Below, piece by piece: positions 12,785-21,065 of a stretch of DNA of 64,000 nucleotides. This DNA is from Phycisphaerales bacterium (GTDB taxonomy: Bacteria; Planctomycetota; Phycisphaerae; Phycisphaerales; UBA1924): positions 44,330 to 108,329 of the forward strand of contig JAEPOJ010000007.1 of NCBI GenBank assembly GCA_017642965.1, written 5' to 3'. The translations under genes and the position numbers were made by a program. The notes below the pieces were generated by a model. It searched no databases, was not told the origin of the DNA, and worked only from the letters and a program-made list of their open reading frames with translations. Within the stretch, counting starts at the first letter, position 1; every line of letters begins with the position of its first letter.

Positions 12785-13546
12785 ATGAGTATCACTTTTC
12801 AAGCCTCTATCGAGGGAATGCACTGCGGAAGCTGCGAGAACAAGATCCGTAATGCACTGATCGCGCTACCTGCGGTTACCGATGCGAGCGTTTCGAAAAA
12901 GACCGGCATGGCGGATATACACACCAGCGACGATATGAGCGAAGATTCAATCCGAAACGCAATCACAGGCGCAGGGGACTATCGGGTGACAGAAGTCCGA
13001 CGATCGGAGTCGACCTCTGCACCCACGAAACCTGCAGCTGCTCAAAACGCAACAGTGAATGATTCTCCGCCTGAGAGTCTGTACCCACTTTTCCTGATCG
13101 TCGGGTTTATCGTGGGTGTGACCTTGCTCGTCGCTTGGTCATCAAATGATTGGCGTATCGAGCCCATGATGCGCCACTTCATGGCCGGGTTCTTTATCGT
13201 GTTCTCTTTCTTCAAGCTGCTCGACCCACCCGGGTTCGTCTCCGCATATCGCGGGTACGACCTGCTCGCACGCAGGTCCGCGGCGTGGGCATGGGCGTAC
13301 CCGTATGTTGAGCTTGCACTTGGCGTGATGTATCTGATGGCCTGGCTCCCGGTGACCACGAACATCGCAACCTTGATACTTATGCTGATCGGTGCGATCG
13401 GGGTTCTCAAGGCGCTGCTCAATAAGCGTGCGATCCGGTGCGCCTGCCTCGGTACAGCCCTCAATCTCCCGATGACCAAGGTCACGCTTGTTGAAGACCT
13501 GACCATGGCGGTAATGGCATGCGTGATGTTACTCCTTATGCTCTGA
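12785..13546 (+). CDS. HMA metal-binding domain fused to MauE/DoxX-like membrane domain
   Basis: 253 residues. The N-terminal 70 residues are a heavy-metal-associated domain with GMHCGSCENK (Cys14, Cys17). A linker then leads to a membrane domain of about four helices (residues about 100-253) resembling MauE-type proteins, including YRGYDLLARRSAAWAWAYP and a CACLGTALNLPMTKVTLVED stretch with two Cys. A GAGG site precedes the start. Soft-metal ligands face the HMA domain and a CxC lies between membrane helices, so metal transfer or redox handling across the inner membrane is a reasonable inference. It ends the metal module. Fusion of these two domains is less common than either alone. Confidence 0.82.
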   Translation: MSITFQASIEGMHCGSCENKIRNALIALPAVTDASVSKKTGMADIHTSDDMSEDSIRNAITGAGDYRVTEVRRSESTSAPTKPAAAQNATVNDSPPESLYPLFLIVGFIVGVTLLVAWSSNDWRIEPMMRHFMAGFFIVFSFFKLLDPPGFVSAYRGYDLLARRSAAWAWAYPYVELALGVMYLMAWLPVTTNIATLILMLIGAIGVLKALLNKRAIRCACLGTALNLPMTKVTLVEDLTMAVMACVMLLLML

Positions 13547-13892
13547 GTCACTGTTTGGAAGAGTAACTGTCCACTAGTTGGTCGATCCCTTTCGTCAGTC
13601 CAGCGATCTGATGAGGATCTAGCTGATCCGCAAGTTGCCAGAGCAGCTTGAGTCTCGCTCGTAATCCGGTAGTGTGTGCGCCGCATTCTGCGCTCGTCTC
13701 ATCCGAAATCGTTGATTCAAGGTCGCAATCGCGGCCTGTTCGAGTCCCGCCAGGCCCATTCATTGCTTCTGCAGCAGTTGGAAATCAAGAGCAAGGACCA
13801 CGCCTGGGCTCTGTATGAGAAACTGAGAGAGTTACGCAACCCACCTATTTCCGACCTTCTGCCGGCATTCTGTTTGGGCCCGTTGACCTCTC
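13547..13892. other. Gene-poor decayed stretch
   Basis: No convincing gene on either strand. Short frames here have no family features, and one minus-strand frame reads MNGPGGTRTG, the kind of peptide produced when a tRNA 3' end is translated in antisense. It holds the tRNA-like fragment at 13739-13758. Confidence 0.5.
13739..13758 (+). other. tRNA 3'-end-like fragment (possible attachment-site remnant)
   Basis: TTCGAGTCCCGCCAGGCCCA matches the T-loop, 3' T-stem and 3' acceptor strand of a tRNA. The matching 5' T-stem (GCGGG) and 5' acceptor (GGGCCTG) are absent nearby, and no CCA follows, so this is not a complete tRNA. Such 3' fragments are typical of sites left by integrases. Upstream bases GGCCTG (13733-13738) pair with CAGGCC (13751-13756), giving an alternative simple hairpin explanation. 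Confidence 0.4.
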
Positions 13893-14199
13893 GTGCGTGA
13901 GAGGGTCGAGACGATCGTAAGCCGCACAATGGCCCACATGGACCGAACAGCGGCGGCTATGACCGACACGCTCGATGCGATCCTGGAGGCGAAGGCCGTG
14001 GGCGCAACGGATAAGGACCCCCGGCCGATCTACGAGCTGCAGCGCGATGTGGCATCTGGATTCCATCTGCAGCGAGAACTCACGCGGCTTCCACGCGGAT
14101 CAGGAGGCCGTGCGAATCCTCGGCGAGTCCATCGACTTGAGCCGACATGCCCAGGGCGTTCGCCATCCGCCTGCGTGCTCCCGAAGCACCGAGCACTGA
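13893..14199 (+). pseudogene. Frameshifted C-terminal remnant of NrfA-type cytochrome c nitrite reductase
   Basis: Frame one (13893-14045) reads [20 protein letters not shown]...YELQR, and frame two (14044-14199) continues [20 protein letters not shown] and [18 protein letters not shown]. Joined, they follow the C-terminal helices of ammonia-forming cytochrome c552 (the RHAQWRWD...HAPEEGLRMLG region of E. coli NrfA, as I recall it). A single-base loss near 14043-14046 explains the shift. Only about 100 of some 450 residues remain: an in-frame stop lies just upstream at 13884, and no CxxCH heme motifs are present. It is not functional. No nrfH or other nitrite genes are nearby. Assignment rests on motif memory, not alignment. 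Confidence 0.6.
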
Positions 14200-14300
14200 G
14201 GGCATCGAGACAGAGCCGGTGCAGTGCGTGACGCGAAGGAGAAAGCTCCGATCGAGAAATGAGCCAGCATTTGTGCTCAGACTGATTCGATCGAAACTAG

Positions 14301-14340
14301 AGCACGCCCCGATCGCTCGGTCGGAGCGTGCTATTTTTTT
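14301..14340 (+). terminator. Strong intrinsic terminator (plus strand)
   Basis: AGCACGC / GCGTGCT outer stem with a further inner helix (CCGATC...GGTCGG, one mismatch), then ATTTTTTT. It faces the plus strand, so it once ended the NrfA-type gene or serves as the final stop for the metal module. Confidence 0.8.
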
Positions 14341-14383
14341 GAATAGGTCTGGCATCAACGAGGCAGTTCACAGAGCAGCAGGC

Positions 14384-15943
14384 TCACGGGCAGCCCGCGT
14401 TGAACTGGTTGAGGAAGCTGCTCACGTCGAAGAAGCTGAACTCACCGTCACCATTGAAATCTGCCACAGGATCCATCGCGTTGTATGCGTTGAGGAATGC
14501 ACTGATATCGAAGAAGTCCAGCGTCCCGTCGCGATTCAGGTCCGGCGCGCACGCCGAGCTGAACGAGAATCGCGTCGCGAGCAGATCGGTGCTGTTGGCA
14601 ACCCCGAACGCGTACATACGCCCCATGACATCGAGCCCGGCCGTGTACACCACATCGCCATCCTCACTCGATGGTTCAGAGAACTCGAGCACGCTCATAT
14701 CCACGACGTCACCGTTCTCGGTGTCATACGCGAGGACGAGCACATCAGTATCAAACATCTCGCCGGTCAGATCATCCGCGTTCGTATAGCCGAATACGTA
14801 CAACCTGCCATCTGCCCCCACACGCAGCGCGGCGCCGAACTCGGAATCGCCGATCCCGTTTTCACCGAACGCGTTGAGCCAGAGGACCACGCCGCTCTCC
14901 CCATCGTACGCGATGGTAATCAGGTTCTCGTTGTTGTTGCTGTCGTCACCATCGGGATCGGTTGCGCCGGTCGCGTAGATGACGCCGTCGGGGCCTTCAG
15001 TGATGCTCCCGAAAAACTCGTCCTGGCCCGGGTCCACCAGCGTCACCCACCGTTGATCCCCGGTCTCGCCGTCGATCCTGAGCACGACCCACTGACGATC
15101 AAGCCCGAATGGCCCGGAGATGTACGCGATCGCATCACCGTTGGACGCGAGGATGAGGTCACGCACGGACTCGTTCGCCGACGTGCCGTACTGATTGACC
15201 CAGATGGTGCTCCCGGTCTCGCCGTCATACTTGATGGTGAAGATGTCGTTGCTGCTGCTGCCCGCCTTCGCGCCGCCACTCACGATCACGTCCCCTTCCG
15301 GTGTGACAACGACCTCGTCGCCATCATCGTTTTCGAACAGGAACGGGCCAACCCCCGTGTAGTATCGACGCCAGATCTCGTCGCCATCCGGTGATAGCTT
15401 GACAGTACCAATGTCGCGTTGTTCGTCAGGGGTGTCGAAACCGCCGGTCGCAACCACGCCACCGTCCGGTGTACCTGCGATTGCCATCGGGTTATCGATC
15501 CCGGTATCACCGCCATCGATGAACCGACGCCAGATCTCATCCCCGCTATGCGCGTTATACTTGATGATCACGTAGTCGGCATCCCCAAAGCCGGGCACCG
15601 AGCTCCGTCCCAGCACATAAACAAACTGCTCGTCCCAAGACATCGCGATCCCGGCGGGTACATCCTGCTCAAGCGGGCCTGCATAGCGAGAAAACCAGCC
15701 GACCGTGCCGTCCGCGTTCACCCGGTGCACGCCGATGTCATCAATGAAACTGATGCCCGAGAGCAGGTAGCTCGTTCCATCTGAAGAAGTCACGCTATCC
15801 GCGTACCGCAGGTTCAGCGATGCGCTCGAGGGGATCATCGTCTCCCAGTCAGGAGTGATATCCGCGTTCGAATGCGCTCCGGCACCCGCGATCACCATTC
15901 CCGCGATGATGCTCTTCCAGACTGTACTAGTGTGATTTTTCAT
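14384..15943 (-). CDS. Secreted beta-propeller-like protein with dockerin-like Gly-Cys tail
   Basis: 519 residues from an ATG at 15943 that starts a signal peptide (MKNHTSTVWKSIIAGMVIAGAGAHSNA); a longer frame upstream is disfavoured. The body has about seven repeats with DxxGxxxWxxxY/F and GVVATGGF-type strands (for example YNAHSGDEIWRRFIDGGD, YDGETGSTIWVNQYGTS), typical of PQQ/SBBP-like propellers. The last 55 residues are two EF-hand-like repeats (LNRDGTLDFFDISAFLNAY and FNGDGEFSFFDVSSFLNQF) ending AGCP. Expected location is secreted or cell surface; ligand unknown. It is the last of three consecutive minus-strand genes with the same tail, 56 bases after the previous one. Confidence 0.82.
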   Translation of the reverse strand: MKNHTSTVWKSIIAGMVIAGAGAHSNADITPDWETMIPSSASLNLRYADSVTSSDGTSYLLSGISFIDDIGVHRVNADGTVGWFSRYAGPLEQDVPAGIAMSWDEQFVYVLGRSSVPGFGDADYVIIKYNAHSGDEIWRRFIDGGDTGIDNPMAIAGTPDGGVVATGGFDTPDEQRDIGTVKLSPDGDEIWRRYYTGVGPFLFENDDGDEVVVTPEGDVIVSGGAKAGSSSNDIFTIKYDGETGSTIWVNQYGTSANESVRDLILASNGDAIAYISGPFGLDRQWVVLRIDGETGDQRWVTLVDPGQDEFFGSITEGPDGVIYATGATDPDGDDSNNNENLITIAYDGESGVVLWLNAFGENGIGDSEFGAALRVGADGRLYVFGYTNADDLTGEMFDTDVLVLAYDTENGDVVDMSVLEFSEPSSEDGDVVYTAGLDVMGRMYAFGVANSTDLLATRFSFSSACAPDLNRDGTLDFFDISAFLNAYNAMDPVADFNGDGEFSFFDVSSFLNQFNAGCP

Positions 15944-15999
15944 GTGTATCCCGATGATTCCGCGTTGTGAAGTGCTTCGCGTAGTGGATCCCGATGGCA

Positions 16000-17319
16000 T
16001 CACGCGCAGCCACCCGTGTAGGCGTTGAGGAACGCGCTGACATCGAAGAAGTCAAAGCTGCCGCTGTTGTCGAAATCAGGCATCGAGTTGACGAAGATCG
16101 AGACATCGAAGAAATCGAGCACCCCGTCGTTGTTGAGATCCGCCGGGCAGGCACCGCAATCGACAAGCCGCTGCGTGATCCCATCGTTGAGCCCGTTAGA
16201 CTGCCCGGCCGCCCAGACCTCGCCTTCAACCGTGGTCATTCCTCGGAACCAGGTACCAAAGTCGGTGAGTTCTGACTCTGGGATCACAGCCCAGTCGCTG
16301 CCGTCCCAGCGCATGATCAGCGCGTGGGGGTAGCCGTCCGCGTCGGGCTGCGTGCCAGCCGCGTACACCTCGTCGGGTGAAACCGCGGTGATACCACGCA
16401 ACTCTGCGCTATGCTCAAAGACCGGCACCGGGACATTGCTCCACGCGCTGCCATCCCAATGCAGGATCAGCGGTATCGTGACCTGCCTAGCGAGGTCGTA
16501 GTCGTAGCCCGCGGCCCATGCGTCATCGCTGCTGAGTACATCGATTGCCGCGACGCTCGAGAATGCAGTGGATTTTACGGTCTGCGTCAGATCGTACTGG
16601 GACCAGTCCGACCCGTCCCAACGGATCATCATCGCGGCCGGGCCGAAACCTGTCCCCACTTCCTGAGCGACACCACCGGCCCACGCATCGTCCTCGCTTG
16701 CTCCGTCGATCGCTCGGATGTAGTTGTAACTCCGCCCACCCGTCTCCGCCAGCGGCGGAACGAACACAACCTCCCACTCGTTCCCATTCAGACGCGCGGC
16801 CATAGGATATGTCGAGGCCGCGGGAGGCGGGAGTTCCGACCACTTATACCCGCACGCCCATACATCGTCTCCCGCTTTCCCGATCGTGTTGAATCCGCTC
16901 CCCCCCGCGTACACCGGGGAGAGCATCAACTCCCAGTCGGATCCGTCCCATCGCATCGACTGCGCGAGCGAAGAACCTGACGATGGGTTGTACGTCCCCA
17001 CCGCGATCGCGTCATCGGGCCCCAGCGCCTGCACACCATGGAGCACCTGGTGCTCACGCAGCACGCTCGGCTGCGGCACCTGAACCTCACTCCACGATCC
17101 ACCATCCCAACGCGCCGCGTAGTTCATCGTGCGCGTATCCGTCTGCGTGAAGATGAACCGGCGTCCGACGGTCCAGATCTCATCTGATGCCACCCCATCG
17201 ATGTGGTACAGCAGCACGCTCCCCTCCGGGTTCGGCGTGGTTTCCAGATCCCAGGGGCAATCCTGCGCAACGCCGTGCCCGGCCGTGACGATCAGTGCGG
17301 TGATGATTGCGTGCTTCAT
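16000..17319 (-). CDS. Secreted repeat protein (WDGSxW repeats) with dockerin-like Gly-Cys tail
   Basis: 439 residues from an ATG at 17319 with a GGGAGAG site seven bases upstream and a signal peptide (MKHAIITALIVTAGHGVAQ). About seven repeats carry a RWDGSxW core and a SxDDxWAxG strand (for example MRWDGSDWELM, AKAGDDVWACGYKWSE), which suggests a beta-propeller. The C-terminus has the two EF-hand-like repeats LNNDGVLDFFDVSIFVNSM and FDNSGSFDFFDVSAFLNAY and ends GGCA. Function is unknown, presumably extracellular. It is the middle gene of the three dockerin-tailed genes and is likely co-transcribed with its neighbours. Confidence 0.82.
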   Translation of the reverse strand: MKHAIITALIVTAGHGVAQDCPWDLETTPNPEGSVLLYHIDGVASDEIWTVGRRFIFTQTDTRTMNYAARWDGGSWSEVQVPQPSVLREHQVLHGVQALGPDDAIAVGTYNPSSGSSLAQSMRWDGSDWELMLSPVYAGGSGFNTIGKAGDDVWACGYKWSELPPPAASTYPMAARLNGNEWEVVFVPPLAETGGRSYNYIRAIDGASEDDAWAGGVAQEVGTGFGPAAMMIRWDGSDWSQYDLTQTVKSTAFSSVAAIDVLSSDDAWAAGYDYDLARQVTIPLILHWDGSAWSNVPVPVFEHSAELRGITAVSPDEVYAAGTQPDADGYPHALIMRWDGSDWAVIPESELTDFGTWFRGMTTVEGEVWAAGQSNGLNDGITQRLVDCGACPADLNNDGVLDFFDVSIFVNSMPDFDNSGSFDFFDVSAFLNAYTGGCA

Positions 17320-17498
17320 ATCGAATCTCTCCCGAAGGGGTCGTGTGTGTTCCTCAATCTTTGCAATTCCCATGCCAGAGCTTTGCCCGCCTGTGCGTCG
17401 CCATACTGCGCAACGAGCCCCAGTGCTTGGCTACCTCTGGCCAGCCAGATGAAAACTGGCCACTATCCTGCAGCATGCACAGGTCATCATGCGTTTGC

Positions 17499-19268
17499 TC
17501 AGGGACACCCCACATTGAAGGCGTTCAGGAATGCGGACACGTCGAAGAAGTCAAACACGCCGTCGCCTGTCAGGTCCGCCAGTGGGTCCATTGCGTTGTA
17601 CGCATTGAGGAACATACTGACATCGAAGTAATCAAGCACGCCGTCTACCGTCAGATCGGGGATGCAACCGCCCGCCACCGCGACGCACGCGGAGAACTCG
17701 CTCGTCTCGCCCGTCGAGGCGCGCGTGGCCGTGGCCGTCACCACCTCGCCCGCGTGGGTCGAAGCCACCAGTGAGACGGCAAAGCCCGCGTTGCCGCCCG
17801 CGTCGGTCGTGACGCTTGTAGACCCAAGGTACCGCTCGCCCTGCCCAAAGCCCGACGCGTCGCACGCGGGGCTGGCGAAGAACTCAACGAAGTAGCCCTG
17901 ATTAGGCGCGCTCTGCAGGGTGCCCTCCACGCTCGTCACGCTGCCCGATGACGTAGCCGATGCGAGCTCAGGGAAGTTCTGCAAGCCGTTAGCACCCATA
18001 TCCGCGTCCATAAGGTCGTTGGGCGTGGAGCCAAAGTCCCAGGTGTTTGGCATCAGGTCGATGCCGATGTCCCCGTTCCCGGAGATCGAGTTTCCCGAGA
18101 CACGCACGTGCGCATTCGAAGGCACGCCGGGCGGGTACATCATGAGCACACCGGTCGAGTCGTGCCCCGCAATGACGTTGCCCTCGCCGGGGTTCTGCCC
18201 CCCGATGACGATGTCCCCCGCCTCCTCGAAGGCGTCCGCGGAGACCCACACACCATACTCCCCGCCCAGCACCGGTTCGCCCAGCGCGTTGAGCCCCATG
18301 GTGTTGCCCTTGATGACGATGTTCTCCCCGCCCTCGTACAGCCCCATGTAGATGTCCACGCCGTAGTCCCCGCCGCCGAACGCGTTGGTCGCGTCCACCG
18401 CGATCAGGTTGTCGAGGATCTGCAAGTTGTGGTTGTAGTTATGGATCGCGATGCCCGTCGTGCACGCGCGGTTGGAAATGTCCATACCGTCGGGCGTGGT
18501 CCCTATGTAGTTGTTCTGGACGAGGTTGCCGTCAGTGTAGTAGAGCTCGATGCAGTCGCCCGCAGGCACGCCGTGCTCCCCGTAGTTGCCGAACCCGGTG
18601 ATATAGTTGCGATCCGCTGGGTCGGGCCCGCCGATCACGTTGCCCGTCGCCGGCGAGATCGTCCCCAGCCCGGTCATCCGTACCCGCTCGGTCACATTCC
18701 GCACCACTGTGCAGTTGTTCGAGTACGTGATGTTGATGTTGTCGGCCTCGTTATCGTGCACATACCCATTGGTCGCGTTCACAAAGCGGATATCCATGCC
18801 ACCCGTGTTACCGTACACCTCCGAACCGTCTCCGCCCAGCTCCACGCGCGAGGCGTGCACCCCGGTGACGACCGTGTCGCCGCCGTTGAGGTACGTCTGC
18901 AGCGGCAGGAGCAGCTCGTGTCCCTCCGCGTTCGTGTCGCCCGTGAACGCAGTCTGCGTCGTGCCATCGATGATCACGGGCTGTGACGCGCTCAGCGTCG
19001 CTCCCTGCAGGATCACCAGCCCAGGGAAGATGTCCGGAAGGTACCAGCGCTCCTCCGGGATCTCGAAACCGATGGTCTGACGCCCCGGCTCGTTATCCGA
19101 CACTCGGAGCGCCTCGCGGAACGACACCACCCCGTCGGGCCCCGGCAGATCCGCGATGGTCGCACCGATCGGAACATCCACGTCGTTGGCGGTCGTGGTC
19201 ACAAGTATGGTCTGTGCCATCGCAGGTGACGTGATCGTGCAGAGCAGGAGGGTGTGAAGCGTTCTCAT
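17499..19268 (-). CDS. Secreted right-handed beta-helix protein with dockerin-like Gly-Cys tail
   Basis: 589 residues from an ATG at 19268 with a signal peptide (MRTLHTLLLCTITSPAMA). The start of the mature part (TTTANDVDVPIGATIADLPG, then VVSFREALRVSDNEPGRQTI) resembles the SLREA-type lead-in of surface beta-helix proteins. The middle has parallel beta-helix rungs (GNVIAGHDSTGVLMMYPPG, NIVIKGNTMGLNALGEPVLG). A fibronectin-like stretch and two EF-hand-like repeats (LTVDGVLDYFDVSMFLNAY, LTGDGVFDFFDVSAFLNAF) follow, ending VGCP. It is expected to be an extracellular carbohydrate-binding or adhesive protein; no catalytic motif was recognised. It is first of the three tandem dockerin-tailed genes. 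Confidence 0.82.
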   Translation of the reverse strand: MRTLHTLLLCTITSPAMAQTILVTTTANDVDVPIGATIADLPGPDGVVSFREALRVSDNEPGRQTIGFEIPEERWYLPDIFPGLVILQGATLSASQPVIIDGTTQTAFTGDTNAEGHELLLPLQTYLNGGDTVVTGVHASRVELGGDGSEVYGNTGGMDIRFVNATNGYVHDNEADNINITYSNNCTVVRNVTERVRMTGLGTISPATGNVIGGPDPADRNYITGFGNYGEHGVPAGDCIELYYTDGNLVQNNYIGTTPDGMDISNRACTTGIAIHNYNHNLQILDNLIAVDATNAFGGGDYGVDIYMGLYEGGENIVIKGNTMGLNALGEPVLGGEYGVWVSADAFEEAGDIVIGGQNPGEGNVIAGHDSTGVLMMYPPGVPSNAHVRVSGNSISGNGDIGIDLMPNTWDFGSTPNDLMDADMGANGLQNFPELASATSSGSVTSVEGTLQSAPNQGYFVEFFASPACDASGFGQGERYLGSTSVTTDAGGNAGFAVSLVASTHAGEVVTATATRASTGETSEFSACVAVAGGCIPDLTVDGVLDYFDVSMFLNAYNAMDPLADLTGDGVFDFFDVSAFLNAFNVGCP

Positions 19269-19475
19269 TGTGTGTGTCCCATAGCCCAAGTGTCCCGCGC
19301 AGATCATCGCGCGCGTCCCGCGATTCATCCGTGGCGGCTGATCGGGAAGACTGCAAAAGTAATGCCAAGCATGTATTCGGATGGCCACGGCTATTTGAAC
19401 AGTAAACACACACCCATGTCAAGCGTTGACCGGTATTGGTGACAGTTTTGGCCAGTTGCCGCACACACCTCTAGC

Positions 19476-20696
19476 TCACAGTTTGCCGACATGCCGCAGT
19501 GCCCGCTCAAACTGGGCCCAACGATCCTCAAGGGTGCCGGTGTAACCGAGACTTACACGCACGAGCCCGGGCTGGATGCCCGCCTCGCGCAGCTCGTCCT
19601 CGGTCAGCTCCGATGAGGTGCTGCTGGCTGAGCAGGACATGAGCGTGTCGAAATATCCAAGACTCACGGCCAGGTAGCCGAAGCTCTCCTGCTGCTGCAG
19701 GTAGTTCATGAACTCGAACGCACGGTCCGATGTGCCCAGGTCGATGGCGAAGAGACCGCCGAACCCGAAGCCCTCGTTCACCAGCCCGGTGAGCAGGTCG
19801 TGCTGGGGGTGGTCGCTGAGGCCGGGGTAGGCCACGGGGATATCCAGCTGGGCGAGCTGGGCCGCGAAGTACATCGCCCGGCGCGAGTGCTCCTTCATGC
19901 GAAGCCCCAGGTGGGGCAGACGCAGCGACAGGTCGAACGCGACGCGCGGGTCCATCGTCGGACCCAGCAGCATGATCGAGCCGGTGTGCAGGTCCATGAG
20001 CTGCGAGATGAAGTCCTTGGAAGCGCACACCGCGCCGGCGATGATGTCCGAGCACCCGCCAATGAACTTGGTGAGCGAGTGGACCACGATGTCCGCGCCG
20101 TGCTGGGCGGGGCTCATGATCATGGGCGAGAAGGTGTTGTCCACCACCAGCTGCGCCCCTGCCTTTTGCGCGATGTCGGCCAGCTGCGGGATGTCCGCGA
20201 CCACCATCGTGGGGTTGGAGATCGACTCGGTGTAGACGACCTTCGTCTTGTCGCTGATGGCCGCCTTCACGGCCTCCATATCACCGATGTCCACGAACTT
20301 GACCTTGATGCCCGTCTTGAGCGGCAGGTACTCCTTGAGCAGCGCGAATGTGCCGCCATAAATCGCGTTGGAGGCCACGATCTCGTCGCCGGGCCCGCAG
20401 AGCTGCATGATGGCGCAGGCGATGGCGCTGATACCCGAGCTGGTCGCGTAGCCGGCCTCGGTGCCCTCGATGGCCGCGAGGTATCGCCCCAGCACGTAGA
20501 CCGTCGGGTTGAAGTGCCGCCCGTAGAGGTAGCACCCGCCGGTGTCGGGCCCCATGCGTCCCTGGAAGATCTCGGGCATGATGCCGGCCTCCATGACGGT
20601 GTAGGTCGTGGATGCCTCGATGGACATGTTGACGCCGCCGTGCTCGCCGAACTCGTGGCGGACGCGGGATAACGACTGGATGGGATCGAAGGCCAT
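19476..20696 (-). CDS. Cys/Met-metabolism PLP-dependent enzyme (methionine gamma-lyase / trans-sulfuration family)
   Basis: 406 residues from an ATG at 20696 after a GGAG site. Fold-type I trans-sulfuration features are clear: YGRHFNPTV near residue 58 (phosphate-binding Tyr-Arg), SSGISAIACAIM at 86-97, the VVDNTFSP aspartate motif near 184-191, and the PLP lysine in HSLTKF (Lys210). The C-terminus LVRVSLGYTGTLEDRW is also diagnostic. Members perform gamma-elimination or gamma-replacement on methionine, homocysteine or O-acyl-homoserine. Which reaction this one performs cannot be settled by eye; methionine gamma-lyase or cystathionine gamma-synthase-like activity is most likely. Neighbours give no clue. 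Confidence 0.88.
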   Translation of the reverse strand: MAFDPIQSLSRVRHEFGEHGGVNMSIEASTTYTVMEAGIMPEIFQGRMGPDTGGCYLYGRHFNPTVYVLGRYLAAIEGTEAGYATSSGISAIACAIMQLCGPGDEIVASNAIYGGTFALLKEYLPLKTGIKVKFVDIGDMEAVKAAISDKTKVVYTESISNPTMVVADIPQLADIAQKAGAQLVVDNTFSPMIMSPAQHGADIVVHSLTKFIGGCSDIIAGAVCASKDFISQLMDLHTGSIMLLGPTMDPRVAFDLSLRLPHLGLRMKEHSRRAMYFAAQLAQLDIPVAYPGLSDHPQHDLLTGLVNEGFGFGGLFAIDLGTSDRAFEFMNYLQQQESFGYLAVSLGYFDTLMSCSASSTSSELTEDELREAGIQPGLVRVSLGYTGTLEDRWAQFERALRHVGKL

Positions 20697-21065
20697 GCGC
20701 TGCTCCTGAGGCGGGCACAACGCACCGCCGGGATGATCGTATCGGCTACATGGCGGGGGTCATCCAAGACCGATCGCCCAATCGGACGGCAAGCGATTTC
20801 GCATCTACCCCGCCACCCGCGCCTTCCCCGCGGGGCATGGAAGGCAAGGAGAACGACGCGTGAACAGCGACTCGAAGGAAGGAAGCGTCTGCCATGGGAC
20901 TGGGAGCGACCCCTTCCTTCCTTTGGTACGGGTGGCCAGATGGAACCGTCCGCGGTTCCTTCGGGAACGGGGACGCTGGGCACTCGATCGCGCCCGGCGT
21001 GGTTGCTTTGCGATCCCGAAGGAGACTGCGTCTCCATCGGGCCACCCGGATCGGAGGTTCACCAT
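20697..21065. other. Hairpin-rich non-coding stretch
   Basis: No credible gene. Several inverted repeats lie in series. GCCTTCC / GGAAGGC (20821-20827, 20839-20845) and AAGGAAGGAAG / CTTCCTTCCTT (20875-20885, 20913-20923) form two separate hairpins. A larger imperfect stem has outer arms 20930-20944 and 21033-21047 (GGGTGGCCxGATGGA) and inner arms 20957-20966 and 21014-21023 (TCCTTCGGGA). It could be a structured RNA, a small non-autonomous repeat element or mRNA leader of the lyase gene. Confidence 0.5.

Noticed and set aside
13733..13758. Complete tRNA gene
   Set aside because: Only the T-loop and 3' acceptor strand match; the 5' acceptor, D-arm and matching 5' T-stem strand are missing.
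13548..13763. 71-codon minus-strand frame beginning MNGPGGTRTG
   Set aside because: The start reads like antisense of a tRNA 3' end; there is no ribosome binding site and no recognisable domain.
14147..15394. 415-codon plus-strand frame opposite the propeller-like gene
   Set aside because: Composition is Val/Arg/His-rich without hydrophobic core or motifs. The minus-strand frame has a signal peptide, repeats and a dockerin-like tail.
17499..19268. CRISPR array or other tandem DNA repeats among the dockerin-tailed genes
   Set aside because: The similarity between tails is at protein level with many silent differences; no regularly spaced identical repeats are seen.
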